From Streptomyces sp. HmicA12 (GTDB lineage Bacteria > Actinomycetota > Actinomycetes > Streptomycetales > Streptomycetaceae): DNA of 64,000 bases. A program made the translations under genes and the position numbers. Positions 34,678 to 42,924 of the stretch are shown in pieces; the stretch's first letter is position 1, and every line of letters starts with the position of its first letter. A model generated the notes under the pieces. The model did no database searches. It was given only the letters and a program-made list of their open reading frames with translations, and was not told the origin of the DNA. The stretch lies in assembly GCF_000373565.1 (NCBI RefSeq), contig NZ_KB891799.1, positions 124,001 through 188,000 of the forward strand. Reading direction: 5' to 3'.

Positions 34678-35547
34678 ATGCCGATCAAGCCGATCACGCC
34701 CCTGCCGCGCCGCACCGCGTCCGCCGCGCTGGCCCTCACCGCCGCCGTCGCCCTCGCCGCGCAGGCCACCCCGGCCCACGCCGACTCCAACGCGGTCCCC
34801 ACGTACGAAGTGAAGATCAACCTGACCACGGCGGCCCTCGACTCCGCCCACGCCCCGCTCGCCGCGGTCAAGTCGGCGTTCGGGATCACCGGTTCGGCCA
34901 CCTCGCGCAGCTACGCGTACTACGACACCGACGCCCAGGCCCTCGACGGCCAGGGCTGGGACGTCCGGCTGCGGCACAAGAGCGGCAAGGACTTCGAGGA
35001 GACGTACAAGAAGCGCTTCGCGATCACCGGCGGGGACATCGACGCGGCCCTGGACACGGCGAACGACGCCGGCTTCGACAGCGGTGACACCAACTACGAG
35101 GCCGAGGTCGACTGGGGCTACAGCAAGCAGACCCTCAGCTTCAGCAACGAGAAGAGCCACAGCGCGAGCGGCTACTCCGGCACCGCGCTGCCGACCGGCG
35201 CCACCGGGCTCGGCTGGCTGTCGAAGGACCTCCCCGGCAAGCTCGCCGACTGGAACTCCGACGGCTGGGGCACCGACACCCTGGCCGCCGCCCGCGTGCA
35301 CGGCCCGGTGACCTCGGCGGTGTACTCCGGCGCCTGGGAGTCCTCCGACGACGCCTCCATCGAGGTCGTCCCGGTCGTCGCGGCGAGCGGCAGCGGCACG
35401 GAGTACGTCGTCGAGCTGTCGTTCAAGACCGACTCCTACGACGACGCGGCGGACCTGCACGCCGACGCGATCTCGGTGGCCGACGCGAAGGGCTGGCTGT
35501 ACAAGGGCGACATCCTCAAGACGCAGCTGGTGCTCGACCGGTACTGA
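34678..35547 (+). CDS. Secreted CYTH-like domain protein
   Basis: A clear signal peptide (MPIKPITPLPRRTASAALAL, cleavage near PAHA-DS) is followed by about 250 residues. The phrases VPTYEVKINLTT, YYDTDAQALDGQGWDVRLRH and FEETYKKRF look like the strands of a CYTH/triphosphate-tunnel fold, where a barrel binds phosphates through Lys/Arg/Glu side chains. The assignment is by eye. Extracellular CYTH-like proteins are found in Streptomyces but their role is not known. The end of this gene (CAGCTGGTGCTCGACCGG) has been copied into the repeat array that follows. Confidence 0.7.
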   Translation: MPIKPITPLPRRTASAALALTAAVALAAQATPAHADSNAVPTYEVKINLTTAALDSAHAPLAAVKSAFGITGSATSRSYAYYDTDAQALDGQGWDVRLRHKSGKDFEETYKKRFAITGGDIDAALDTANDAGFDSGDTNYEAEVDWGYSKQTLSFSNEKSHSASGYSGTALPTGATGLGWLSKDLPGKLADWNSDGWGTDTLAAARVHGPVTSAVYSGAWESSDDASIEVVPVVAASGSGTEYVVELSFKTDSYDDAADLHADAISVADAKGWLYKGDILKTQLVLDRY

Positions 35548-35715
35548 CCGAACGGTACTGAGCGACCGGTACTGAGCGACCGGTACTGAGCAGCTGGTGC
35601 TCGACCGGTACCGAGCGACCGGTACTGAGCAGCTGGTGCTCGACCGGTACCGAGCAACCGGTACTGAGCAACAGGTACTGGGCAACCGGTACTGGGCAAC
35701 CAACACTGAGAACTG
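35524..35715 (+). repeat. 14-bp minisatellite including copies of the preceding gene's 3' end
   Basis: Tandem units of GCGACCGGTACTGA type (14 bp) follow the stop codon. Larger copies of the last 24 bp of the CYTH-like gene (CAGCTGGTGCTCGACCGGTA...) recur at about 35592 and 35632. Units drift from GACCGGTACTGAGC to AACCGGTACTGGGC towards the right. The array fills the intergenic region right up to the promoter area of the polysaccharide lyase. Confidence 0.9.
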
Positions 35716-35763
35716 CCAACTCCGTACCGGCAAGCGGGTGTTGTACCAGTGGTCCGGAGTTGC

Positions 35764-38268
35764 ATGCTGGTGCCCATGGAGATCACCCGCAGACGTCTGC
35801 TGACCGTGCTGGCCGCGACCGGGGTCCTGGCCACCGTGCCCACCGCCTGGGCGAGCGCCGCCGAGGTCGCGGCCGGGGTGGAACGGCTCGTGGCCAACAC
35901 GGTCGGCGTCTTCGCGGGCACCGAGGAGTCCAACTCCCGTACGGAGACGGCCGCCAAGCTCGCCGCGACCGAGAGGACGGCGCGCACGAACCTCGCGTCG
36001 ATGGACGCGGCGAGCGGCGACGGCGAGCTGTTCGCCGGGGTCCCCCTCGGCACCAGCGACCCGAACCTGAACACCACCTACCAGCGGCTGTACGAGATAG
36101 CCCTGGCGACCCGCACCCCCGGCATCTCCCCCGACCTGTACGGGAGTTCGGCCGTCCAGGACCGGGTCCTCGACAAGCTCGGATGGCTGCACGAGCACTA
36201 CTACGGCGACCAGTCCCAGGGCTACTACGGCAACTGGTTCTACTGGGAGATAGGCATCTCGCAGCACATCAGCAAGACGCTGATCCTGCTCGCGGACCGC
36301 GCCCCCGCCGACCTGATCCGCACCTACATCGCCTCCATGGACGCGTATCTGCGCAACGGCGAGGACGGCGACGTCGACCTCGACTCCCGCTTCCACACCG
36401 GCGCCAACCTCGCCGACATCACCACGAACCGCATCCTCCAAGGCGCCCTCCTCGGCTCGGCCGACGGCGAGGCGCGCATCCGCAAGGCCCTCACCGACCA
36501 GCTCACCGTCTTCGCGACGGTCGACCCGTACGCCCTCGAACACGGGGTCACGGACGGCTATTACGCGGACGGGTCGTTCCTCCAGCACGCGTCGGTCGCG
36601 TACACGGGCTCGTACGGAAAGGGCCTGCTCAGCCGGGTCGTCCAGACGCTGAAGATCCTGGACGGTACGGGCTTCGCCAACGGCGGCGAGCTGCTGCCGA
36701 CCATCCACCGATGGGTCCGCGACGGTTTCGCGCCGCTCATCTTCGAGGGCTGGATGATGGAGTCGGTCAAGGGCCGGTCCGTCTCGCGCACCGGCACCGG
36801 ATACGCCGACGTCGCCACGATCGTCGAGGCCGTCGTCGACCTCGCGTCCCTGTCCACCGGGGCTCCGGCGACCGCCCTCGCCGGATACGTGAAGCACGTA
36901 CGCGCCACGTCACGGGCGGCGCTCGACCCGACGACGTTCGTCTCCCCGCTGAGCATCGTCCACTACACCGCGATCCTCGCCGACGCCTCGGTCCCCGCCG
37001 CCGACCTCAACCCGCCGGCCCGCTCCGTCGCCTTCAACGCGATGGACCGCACGGTGCACCGCCGCCCCGGCTACGCCTTCTCCCTCTCCCGCAGCTCGTC
37101 GCGGATCAGCACGTACGAGTACATGAGCGGCGAGAACCTGATGCCCTGGTTCCAGGGCGCCGGCGCGCACCACCTGTACCTCTCCGGGCAGGACCAGACG
37201 CAGGCGTTCGGCATCGACTACTTCACGACCGTCTCCCCGTACGGACTCGCGGGCGTCACCGCGCCGGTCGAACTCCGGCGCACCGTACCGGAGTCGTACG
37301 ACGGCAAGCTCTTCTACGACAATCCGTCGCACCCCCTGAACTTCACGGCGTCCAGCGAGTCGCAGAACACCTACGTCTACTTCCCGACGGCGACGCAGGC
37401 GTACTCGGGCGGGGCCGTGCTCGGCGCGTACGGGGCGGCCGGCTGGGTGCAGTCCGACGACGTGCCGTGGCGCGACCAGCAGGCGGGCGTCCTGCCGGAC
37501 GACTTCGTCGCCTACCGCAACGCGCGCTCCACGAAGTCCTGGTTCCTCCTCGACGACGAGATCGTCGTGGTCTCGGCCGGGGTCGGGGACGCGCCGGGCG
37601 CCGGGCGGGCCGTGACGACGACCGTCGACGCGCGCATCGCCGCCGCGGGCGACCGGGTCGAGGTCACCGAGGACGGTGACTGGACCCACTGGGCCAACAC
37701 CACCCAGAACGTCTCCGTCGGCTACCTGCGTCTGTCCGGTCCGGCGCCGAAGGTCCGCCTCGACACGGTGACGCGCAGCCGGCGCGTGGTGCGCACCACG
37801 AACCCGGACACGGCGGTGACCAAGCAGGTCTTCTCGGTGACGGTGGAGCAGCGGGCCGGGACCCAACTCGCCTCGTTCGCCTACGTGTTGACCCCGAACG
37901 CCGCGAAGACGGCGGCCCGCTCCCCCGTGCGCCTCCTCGCGAACACCCCGCGCCTCCAGGCCGTCCACCACCGCACGCTGGGCCTGACCGCCGCGAACAC
38001 GTTCACGTCCGGCGCCCACCGCACGGCGGGCCTGACCATCGACGGCCCGGCATCGGTTCTGGTGAGGCGGGACTCGAAGGACGTGACGGTCGCCGTGTCC
38101 GACCCGACGACCACCCGCGACACGGTCACCGTGGTGCTGCCCGGCCGCCCCCTGCGCAAGGTCTCCGGCGACGCCGCGGTCCGGGTCGACCGGGTCCCGG
38201 GCGGCACCCGCCTGACGGTGGACACGCACCACGCGTACGGGCGGAGCTTCACGGTGACGCTGCGGTAG
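35764..38268 (+). CDS. Polysaccharide lyase family 8 (hyaluronate/xanthan/chondroitin lyase type)
   Basis: ATG 35764 has GGAG 4 nt upstream; ATG 35776 (MEITRRRLLTVLAATG) is an alternative. Either gives a twin-arginine-like signal (RRRLL, then cleavage near AWASA). 834 residues, normal for PL8. An alpha/alpha toroid region contains NWFYWEIGISQHISK. The catalytic trio is visible as about N214 in HTGANLADIT, H274 in FLQHASVAYTG and Y280/Y284, followed by the central beta-sandwich (YMSGENLMPWFQGAGAHHLY). The enzyme cleaves acidic polysaccharides outside the cell by beta-elimination. The exact substrate is not certain. It follows the secreted CYTH-like gene on the same strand. Confidence 0.92.
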   Translation: MLVPMEITRRRLLTVLAATGVLATVPTAWASAAEVAAGVERLVANTVGVFAGTEESNSRTETAAKLAATERTARTNLASMDAASGDGELFAGVPLGTSDPNLNTTYQRLYEIALATRTPGISPDLYGSSAVQDRVLDKLGWLHEHYYGDQSQGYYGNWFYWEIGISQHISKTLILLADRAPADLIRTYIASMDAYLRNGEDGDVDLDSRFHTGANLADITTNRILQGALLGSADGEARIRKALTDQLTVFATVDPYALEHGVTDGYYADGSFLQHASVAYTGSYGKGLLSRVVQTLKILDGTGFANGGELLPTIHRWVRDGFAPLIFEGWMMESVKGRSVSRTGTGYADVATIVEAVVDLASLSTGAPATALAGYVKHVRATSRAALDPTTFVSPLSIVHYTAILADASVPAADLNPPARSVAFNAMDRTVHRRPGYAFSLSRSSSRISTYEYMSGENLMPWFQGAGAHHLYLSGQDQTQAFGIDYFTTVSPYGLAGVTAPVELRRTVPESYDGKLFYDNPSHPLNFTASSESQNTYVYFPTATQAYSGGAVLGAYGAAGWVQSDDVPWRDQQAGVLPDDFVAYRNARSTKSWFLLDDEIVVVSAGVGDAPGAGRAVTTTVDARIAAAGDRVEVTEDGDWTHWANTTQNVSVGYLRLSGPAPKVRLDTVTRSRRVVRTTNPDTAVTKQVFSVTVEQRAGTQLASFAYVLTPNAAKTAARSPVRLLANTPRLQAVHHRTLGLTAANTFTSGAHRTAGLTIDGPASVLVRRDSKDVTVAVSDPTTTRDTVTVVLPGRPLRKVSGDAAVRVDRVPGGTRLTVDTHHAYGRSFTVTLR

Positions 38269-38280
38269 GGATCCCCGCGC

Positions 38281-38872
38281 TCAGAACTCGGCGGTGTCCA
38301 GGTCGAAGCCGAGGGGGTCGGGGAGGGGGACGGTGCGGCCGTGCTTGTACGACGACTTCCTCGCGTAGTCGTCGCCCTCTGGTTCGGAGCAGACGGTGGC
38401 CTCTCCGGCCTCGCGGTCGATCAGCAGATGTACGGGGATGGCGGCACGCGCGTACCCCCGGATCTTCTTGACGCGGTCGTTTCCCGCAGTGGAATCCGAG
38501 GTGACGTCGACGACCATGAGGACGGCCGACGCATCGTGCCACTCCTCCTTGTTGTCGAAGGTGCCCTTGGGGGGCGACAACCAGGTCGGGGACCACGTGG
38601 CCGGTCTGGGAGGCGCCGGGGACGTTGAGGCCGATGCCCGTATAGCGGCCGACCTGCTTGTTGTGATCCCGGACCTGCCCGTTGACCTCGGGCACGTACT
38701 CCTCATGCTCCCCGTTTGCCGGAGGTACCACGTGGATCTCCCCTTCGATCAACTCCACGCGCCACCCTTTGGGAGCAGCCGCACTGAGCTGAGTGAAGGC
38801 CTCCTCGATGTCCCGGGCGTCGAGGTGCCCGGCGGACGCAGGCGGGTACTCGGGGACCGGCTCTGCTGCCAT
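38281..38872 (-). pseudogene. Uma2-family (DUF820) restriction-like nuclease, frameshifted
   Basis: From ATG 38872 the first frame reads MAAEPVPEYPPASAGHLDAR to VPDLVVAP, the typical Uma2 N-terminal half with the PDLVV motif. The rest of the family sequence (PPKGTFDNKEEW, VDVTSDSTAGNDRVKKIRGY, then IPVHLLID) continues in a different frame down to the stop at 38281. The break is at a run of six Cs (minus strand) near 38572-38577; five would restore VAPKGTF. So it is either a true one-base insertion or a sequencing/assembly error in a homopolymer. Uma2 proteins have a PD-(D/E)XK nuclease fold and are common orphans in Streptomyces. Its start is preceded by the AGGAGGAGA array. Confidence 0.82.
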
Positions 38873-38881
38873 GACAGACGT

Positions 38882-38947
38882 CCTCCTCCTTCTCCTCCTT
38901 CTCCTCCTTCTCCTCCTTCTCCTCCTTCTCCTCCTTCTCCTCCTTCG
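38882..38947 (-). repeat. 9-bp microsatellite of Shine-Dalgarno-like units before uma2
   Basis: About seven head-to-tail copies of AGGAGGAGA (minus strand). The last GGAGGAGGA lies 8 nt before the uma2 ATG, so the array itself supplies the ribosome-binding site. Confidence 0.9.
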
Positions 38948-39045
38948 CTCAGCGCGACACACCCAGGGAAGGTCGGGCACGCCCCCGGAAACCCGTGACC
39001 GCTCACCCGAACGAGCAAGCAGGCACGTTCCCCCTGGTCAGAGGT

Positions 39046-42000
39046 CTACTCGTCCGCCTCCAAGTCGCCTTCCGTCTCCAGGTACACCTGGCGGAGGGCC
39101 TCCAGCGTCTGCGGGTCCGGCTTCTCCCACATGCCGCGCGACTCGGCCTCCAGGAGGCGCTCCGCGATGCCGTGCAGGGCCCACGGGTTCGCCTCGGAGA
39201 GGAACCGGCGGTTCGTCTCGTCGAGGACGTACGTCTCGGTCAACTTGTCGTACATCCAGTCGGCGACCACACCCGTCGTGGCGTCATAGCCGAACAAGTA
39301 GTCCACGGTGGCGGCGAGTTCGAAGGCGCCCTTGTAGCCGTGGCGGCGCATCGCCTCGATCCACTTGGGGTTGACGACGCGGGCCCGGAAGACGCGGGAC
39401 GTCTCCTCCACCAGGGTGCGGGTGCGGACCGTCTCGGGGCGGGTCGAGTCGCCGATGTACGCCTCGGGCGCCGTGCCGCGCAGCGCGCGGACCGTCGCCA
39501 CCATGCCGCCGTGGTACTGGAAGTAGTCGTCGGAGTCGGCGATGTCGTGCTCGCGGGTGTCCGTGTTCTTGGCGGCGACCGCGATCCGCTTGTACGCGGT
39601 CTCCATCTCGCCGCGGGCCGCGCGTCCTTCGAGGCCGCGGCCGTACGCGTAGCCGCCCCACACCGTGTAGACCTCGGCGAGGTCCGCGTCCGTGCGCCAG
39701 TCCTTGGAGTCGATCAGCTGGAGGATGCCCGCGCCGTACGTGCCGGGCCGGGAGCCGAAGATACGGGTCGTGGCGCGGCGTTCGTCGCCGTGCTCGGCGA
39801 GATCCGCCTGCACGTGCGCCCGCACGTGGTTGCGCTCCGCCGGTTCGTCGAGGTCCGCCGCGAGCCGCACCGCGTCGTCGAGCAGCCCGATGACATGCGG
39901 GAACGCGTCCCGGAAGAAGCCGGAGATGCGCAGCGTGACATCGATGCGGGGGCGGTTCAGTTCCTCGTACGGGATGGGTTCGAGGCCCGTGACGCGGCGC
40001 GAGGCGTCGTCCCACACGGGCCGCACGCCGAGCAGCGCGAGGGCCTCCGCGATGTCGTCGCCCGCGGTGCGCATGGCGCTGGTGCCCCACAGGGACAGGC
40101 CGACGGACGTCGGGTACGCGCCGTCGTTGTCGGTGCGGTAGCGCTCCACCAGGGACTCGGCGAGGGCCTGGCCCGTCTCCCACGCGAGGCGGGACGGAAC
40201 GGCCTTCGGGTCGACGGAGTAGAAGTTGCGGCCGGTCGGCAGGACGTTGACGAGGCCGCGGAGGGGAGATCCGGAGGGCCCGGCGGGGACAAAGCGCCCC
40301 TCCAACGCCCTTACGGAGTGGTCGAGTTCAGCGGTCGTGCCGTCGAGGCGGGGGACGACTTCGCGGGCGGCGAATTCGAGCACGGCCCGCACCTGGTCGG
40401 AGACGTCGGACGGAACCGCGTCCGAGTCCCAGCCGGCAGCCTCCATCGCCTCGACAAGAGCGCGGGCCGTCTCCTCCACCTGGTCCGCCGCGGAGCGGGT
40501 CGCCGCCGACTCGTCAAGGCCCAACGCCTCCCGCAACCCCGGCAGCGCCGTCGTACCGCCCCAGATCTGACGGGCACGAAGGATGGCGAGGACGAGATTG
40601 ACCCGGTCGGCGCCGGAGGGCGCGTTGCCGAGGACGTGCAGGCCGTCGCGGATCTGGACGTCCTTGATCTCGCAGAGCCAGCCGTCGAGATGCATGATGA
40701 AGTCGTCGAAGCCCTCGTCCTCGGGGCGGTCCTCGATGCCCAGGTCGTGGTCGAGCTTCGCGGCCTGGATGAGGGTCCAGATCTGGGCCCGGACCGCCGG
40801 CAGCTTCGCCGGGTCCATGGACGCGATCTGGGCGTGCTCGTCGAGGAGTTGCTCCAGGCGCGCGATGTCGCCGTAGGAGTCGGCGCGGGCCATCGGCGGC
40901 ACCAGGTGGTCGATGAGCGTGGCGTGCACCCGGCGCTTGGCCTGGGTGCCCTCGCCCGGGTCGTTCACGAGGAACGGGTAGACGAGCGGCAGGCCACCGA
41001 GGGCCGCGTCCGGGCCACAGGCGGCGGACAGGCCCGCGTTCTTGCCCGGCAGCCACTCCAGGTTGCCGTGCTTGCCGAGGTGGATCATCGCGTCGGCGCC
41101 GAACCCGTTGTCGTCCGCCGACGCGGCGATCCAGCGGTACGCGGCCAAGTAGTGGTGGGACGGCGGGAGATCCGGGTCGTGGTAGATCGCGATCGGGTTC
41201 TCGCCGAAGCCGCGCGGCGGCTGGATGAGGATGAGGAGATTGCCGCGGCGCAGCGCGGCGAGGACGATGTCGCCCTCCGGGTCGCCGCCCCGGCCCACGC
41301 GGCTGCGGTCGAGGAACATCTCGCCGGGCGGCGGGCCCCAGTGCCGCTCGACCTGCTCGCGCAGCTCCCCGGGCAGCGTCGCGTACCAGCGCTTGTAGTC
41401 GGCGGCCGGGATGCGGACCGGGTTCTTGGCCAGCTGCTCCTCGGTCAGCCACTCCTGGTCGTGGCCGCCCGCCTCGATGAGCGCGCGGATCAGCTCGTCG
41501 CCGTCGCCGGAGACGAGGCCGGGGATGTCGGCCCGGTCCCCGAAGTCGTAGCCCTCGTCGATGAGGCGGCGCAGCAGGGCCACCGCGGAGGCCGGGGTGT
41601 CGAGCCCGACCGCGTTGCCGATCCGGGAGTGCTTCGTCGGGTACGCGGACAGGACCAGGGCGATCCGCTTGTCCGCGGCCGGGATGTGCCGCAGGCGGGC
41701 GTGCCGTACGGCGATACCGGCGACCCGCGCGGCCCGCTCGGCGTCGGCGACGTAGGCCGGGAGCCCGTCCTCGTCCATCTCCTTGAACGAGAACGGGACG
41801 GTGATCAGGCGCCCGTCGAACTCGGGCACCGCGATCTGGCTGGCGGCGTCCAGCGGCGAGACACCCTCGTCGTTCTCCTCCCAGTCGGCCCGCGAGGAGG
41901 TCAGGCACAGGGCCTGGAGGATCGGGACGTCGAGGTGGGTGAGCGCGCCCGCGTCCCACGCCTCCTCGTCACCGCCCGCGCTCGCCTCGGCCGGGCGGGT

Positions 42001-42687
42001 GCCGCCCGCCGCGAGGACGGTGGTGACGATCGCGTCGACCGGCCGCAGCGCGTCGATCAGCTCGGCCTCCGGGGCGCGCAGCGACGCCACGTACAGCGGC
42101 AGCGGGCGGGCCCCGGCGCGCTCGATCTCGTCGCACAGGGCGTGCACGAAGGCCGTGTTGCCGCTCATGTGATGGGCGCGGTAGTAGAGCACGGCGACGG
42201 TCGGGCCGTCGGACTCCCGAGAGGCCCGCTCCAGCGGACCCCAGGTCGGCGCGGCCGCGGGCGGCTCGAAGCCGTGGCCGGTGAGCAGCACCGTGTCGGA
42301 CAGGAACCGGGCCAGCTGCGTCAGGTTCGCCGGGCCGCCGTGCGCCAGGTACTTGTGCGCCTCGGCGGCGATGCCGATCGGCACGGTGGAGGCCGCCATC
42401 AGCTGGGCGTCCGGCGCCTGTTCACCGGTGAGGACCACCAGCGGGACACCGGCCGCGGACAGCCGGTCGATGCCGTCCTGCCAGGCGCGGACCCCGCCGA
42501 GCAGCCGGACGACGACCAGGTCGACGCCGTCGAGGAGCGCGTCCAGGTCACCGTGCTCGACGCTGATCCGGGACGGGTTCGCGAAGCGGTACGTGACCGG
42601 GGCCGACGCGCTGTCCGCGGCGTCGGCGGCGTTCGCCGCACGGGCGCTGAGCAGGTCGGTGTCGGAGGTCGACAGGAGCAGGAGCAT
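39046..42687 (-). CDS. cobN: Cobaltochelatase large subunit CobN
   Basis: Inserts cobalt into hydrogenobyrinic acid a,c-diamide in aerobic B12 synthesis, acting with CobS/CobT or ChlI/ChlD-type ATPases that are not in this window. At 1213 residues the length is normal. The N-terminal domain (LSTSDTDLLSAR, LYYRAHHMSGNTAFVHALCD) is followed by the large chelatase core, with IHLGKHGNLEWLPGKNAGLS, ANPWALHGIAERLLEA and DYFQYHGGMVATVRALRG. ATG 42687 (MLLLLSTSDTD) is chosen over a longer frame because it matches the family start and leaves room for the cobalamin riboswitch upstream. Expression is therefore expected to be repressed by cobalamin. Confidence 0.95.
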   Translation of the reverse strand: MLLLLSTSDTDLLSARAANAADAADSASAPVTYRFANPSRISVEHGDLDALLDGVDLVVVRLLGGVRAWQDGIDRLSAAGVPLVVLTGEQAPDAQLMAASTVPIGIAAEAHKYLAHGGPANLTQLARFLSDTVLLTGHGFEPPAAAPTWGPLERASRESDGPTVAVLYYRAHHMSGNTAFVHALCDEIERAGARPLPLYVASLRAPEAELIDALRPVDAIVTTVLAAGGTRPAEASAGGDEEAWDAGALTHLDVPILQALCLTSSRADWEENDEGVSPLDAASQIAVPEFDGRLITVPFSFKEMDEDGLPAYVADAERAARVAGIAVRHARLRHIPAADKRIALVLSAYPTKHSRIGNAVGLDTPASAVALLRRLIDEGYDFGDRADIPGLVSGDGDELIRALIEAGGHDQEWLTEEQLAKNPVRIPAADYKRWYATLPGELREQVERHWGPPPGEMFLDRSRVGRGGDPEGDIVLAALRRGNLLILIQPPRGFGENPIAIYHDPDLPPSHHYLAAYRWIAASADDNGFGADAMIHLGKHGNLEWLPGKNAGLSAACGPDAALGGLPLVYPFLVNDPGEGTQAKRRVHATLIDHLVPPMARADSYGDIARLEQLLDEHAQIASMDPAKLPAVRAQIWTLIQAAKLDHDLGIEDRPEDEGFDDFIMHLDGWLCEIKDVQIRDGLHVLGNAPSGADRVNLVLAILRARQIWGGTTALPGLREALGLDESAATRSAADQVEETARALVEAMEAAGWDSDAVPSDVSDQVRAVLEFAAREVVPRLDGTTAELDHSVRALEGRFVPAGPSGSPLRGLVNVLPTGRNFYSVDPKAVPSRLAWETGQALAESLVERYRTDNDGAYPTSVGLSLWGTSAMRTAGDDIAEALALLGVRPVWDDASRRVTGLEPIPYEELNRPRIDVTLRISGFFRDAFPHVIGLLDDAVRLAADLDEPAERNHVRAHVQADLAEHGDERRATTRIFGSRPGTYGAGILQLIDSKDWRTDADLAEVYTVWGGYAYGRGLEGRAARGEMETAYKRIAVAAKNTDTREHDIADSDDYFQYHGGMVATVRALRGTAPEAYIGDSTRPETVRTRTLVEETSRVFRARVVNPKWIEAMRRHGYKGAFELAATVDYLFGYDATTGVVADWMYDKLTETYVLDETNRRFLSEANPWALHGIAERLLEAESRGMWEKPDPQTLEALRQVYLETEGDLEADE

Positions 42688-42734
42688 GCGTCGGCTGGCC
42701 TTCCTCGGGGTGTCCGCGCCCCAGGTGGTCGTTG

Positions 42735-42845
42735 GACGGCGGGAGTTCCTGGCTCGCTCCCCACGGGAGCTCACAGTGGCGGGACCGCGCCGGATTCACA
42801 CCGGGCTTCCTCCCCATTTGCCGTCGCTGGCACGCTCATCGTACG
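42735..42845 (-). promoter_or_regulatory. Cobalamin riboswitch upstream of cobN
   Basis: On the minus strand the leader reads GGAAGCCCGGTGTGAATCC, then GGCGCGGTCCCGCCACTGTG (the B12-box core GCCACTG), and later GAGCCAGGAACTCCCGCC. GACGGC (42820-42825) can pair with GCCGTC (42735-42740) to close the outer stem. It lies 48 nt before the cobN start, so it should shut down cobN when adenosylcobalamin is plentiful. Confidence 0.92.
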
Positions 42846-42924
42846 GGTCGGGTCCGCGACCCGGTACGGGATGCCCGTCACAGGCCCCGCTGCCGGTCAC
42901 AGGCCCATGGGTATGCTCCCGAAC

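Noticed and set aside
34516..36897. Long N-terminal extension of the sigma factor
   Set aside because: It is antisense to the CYTH-like and lyase genes and crosses the 14-bp repeat; the family start is at 34515.
38793..39374. Poly-leucine protein on the plus strand at the 9-bp repeat
   Set aside because: It is a translation of the microsatellite and of the cobN antisense strand, with no start signal.
38995..42924. Very long N-terminal extension of CobG over the cobN gene
   Set aside because: The frame is open only as a shadow of cobN; the riboswitch and family start place the real CobG start near 42925.
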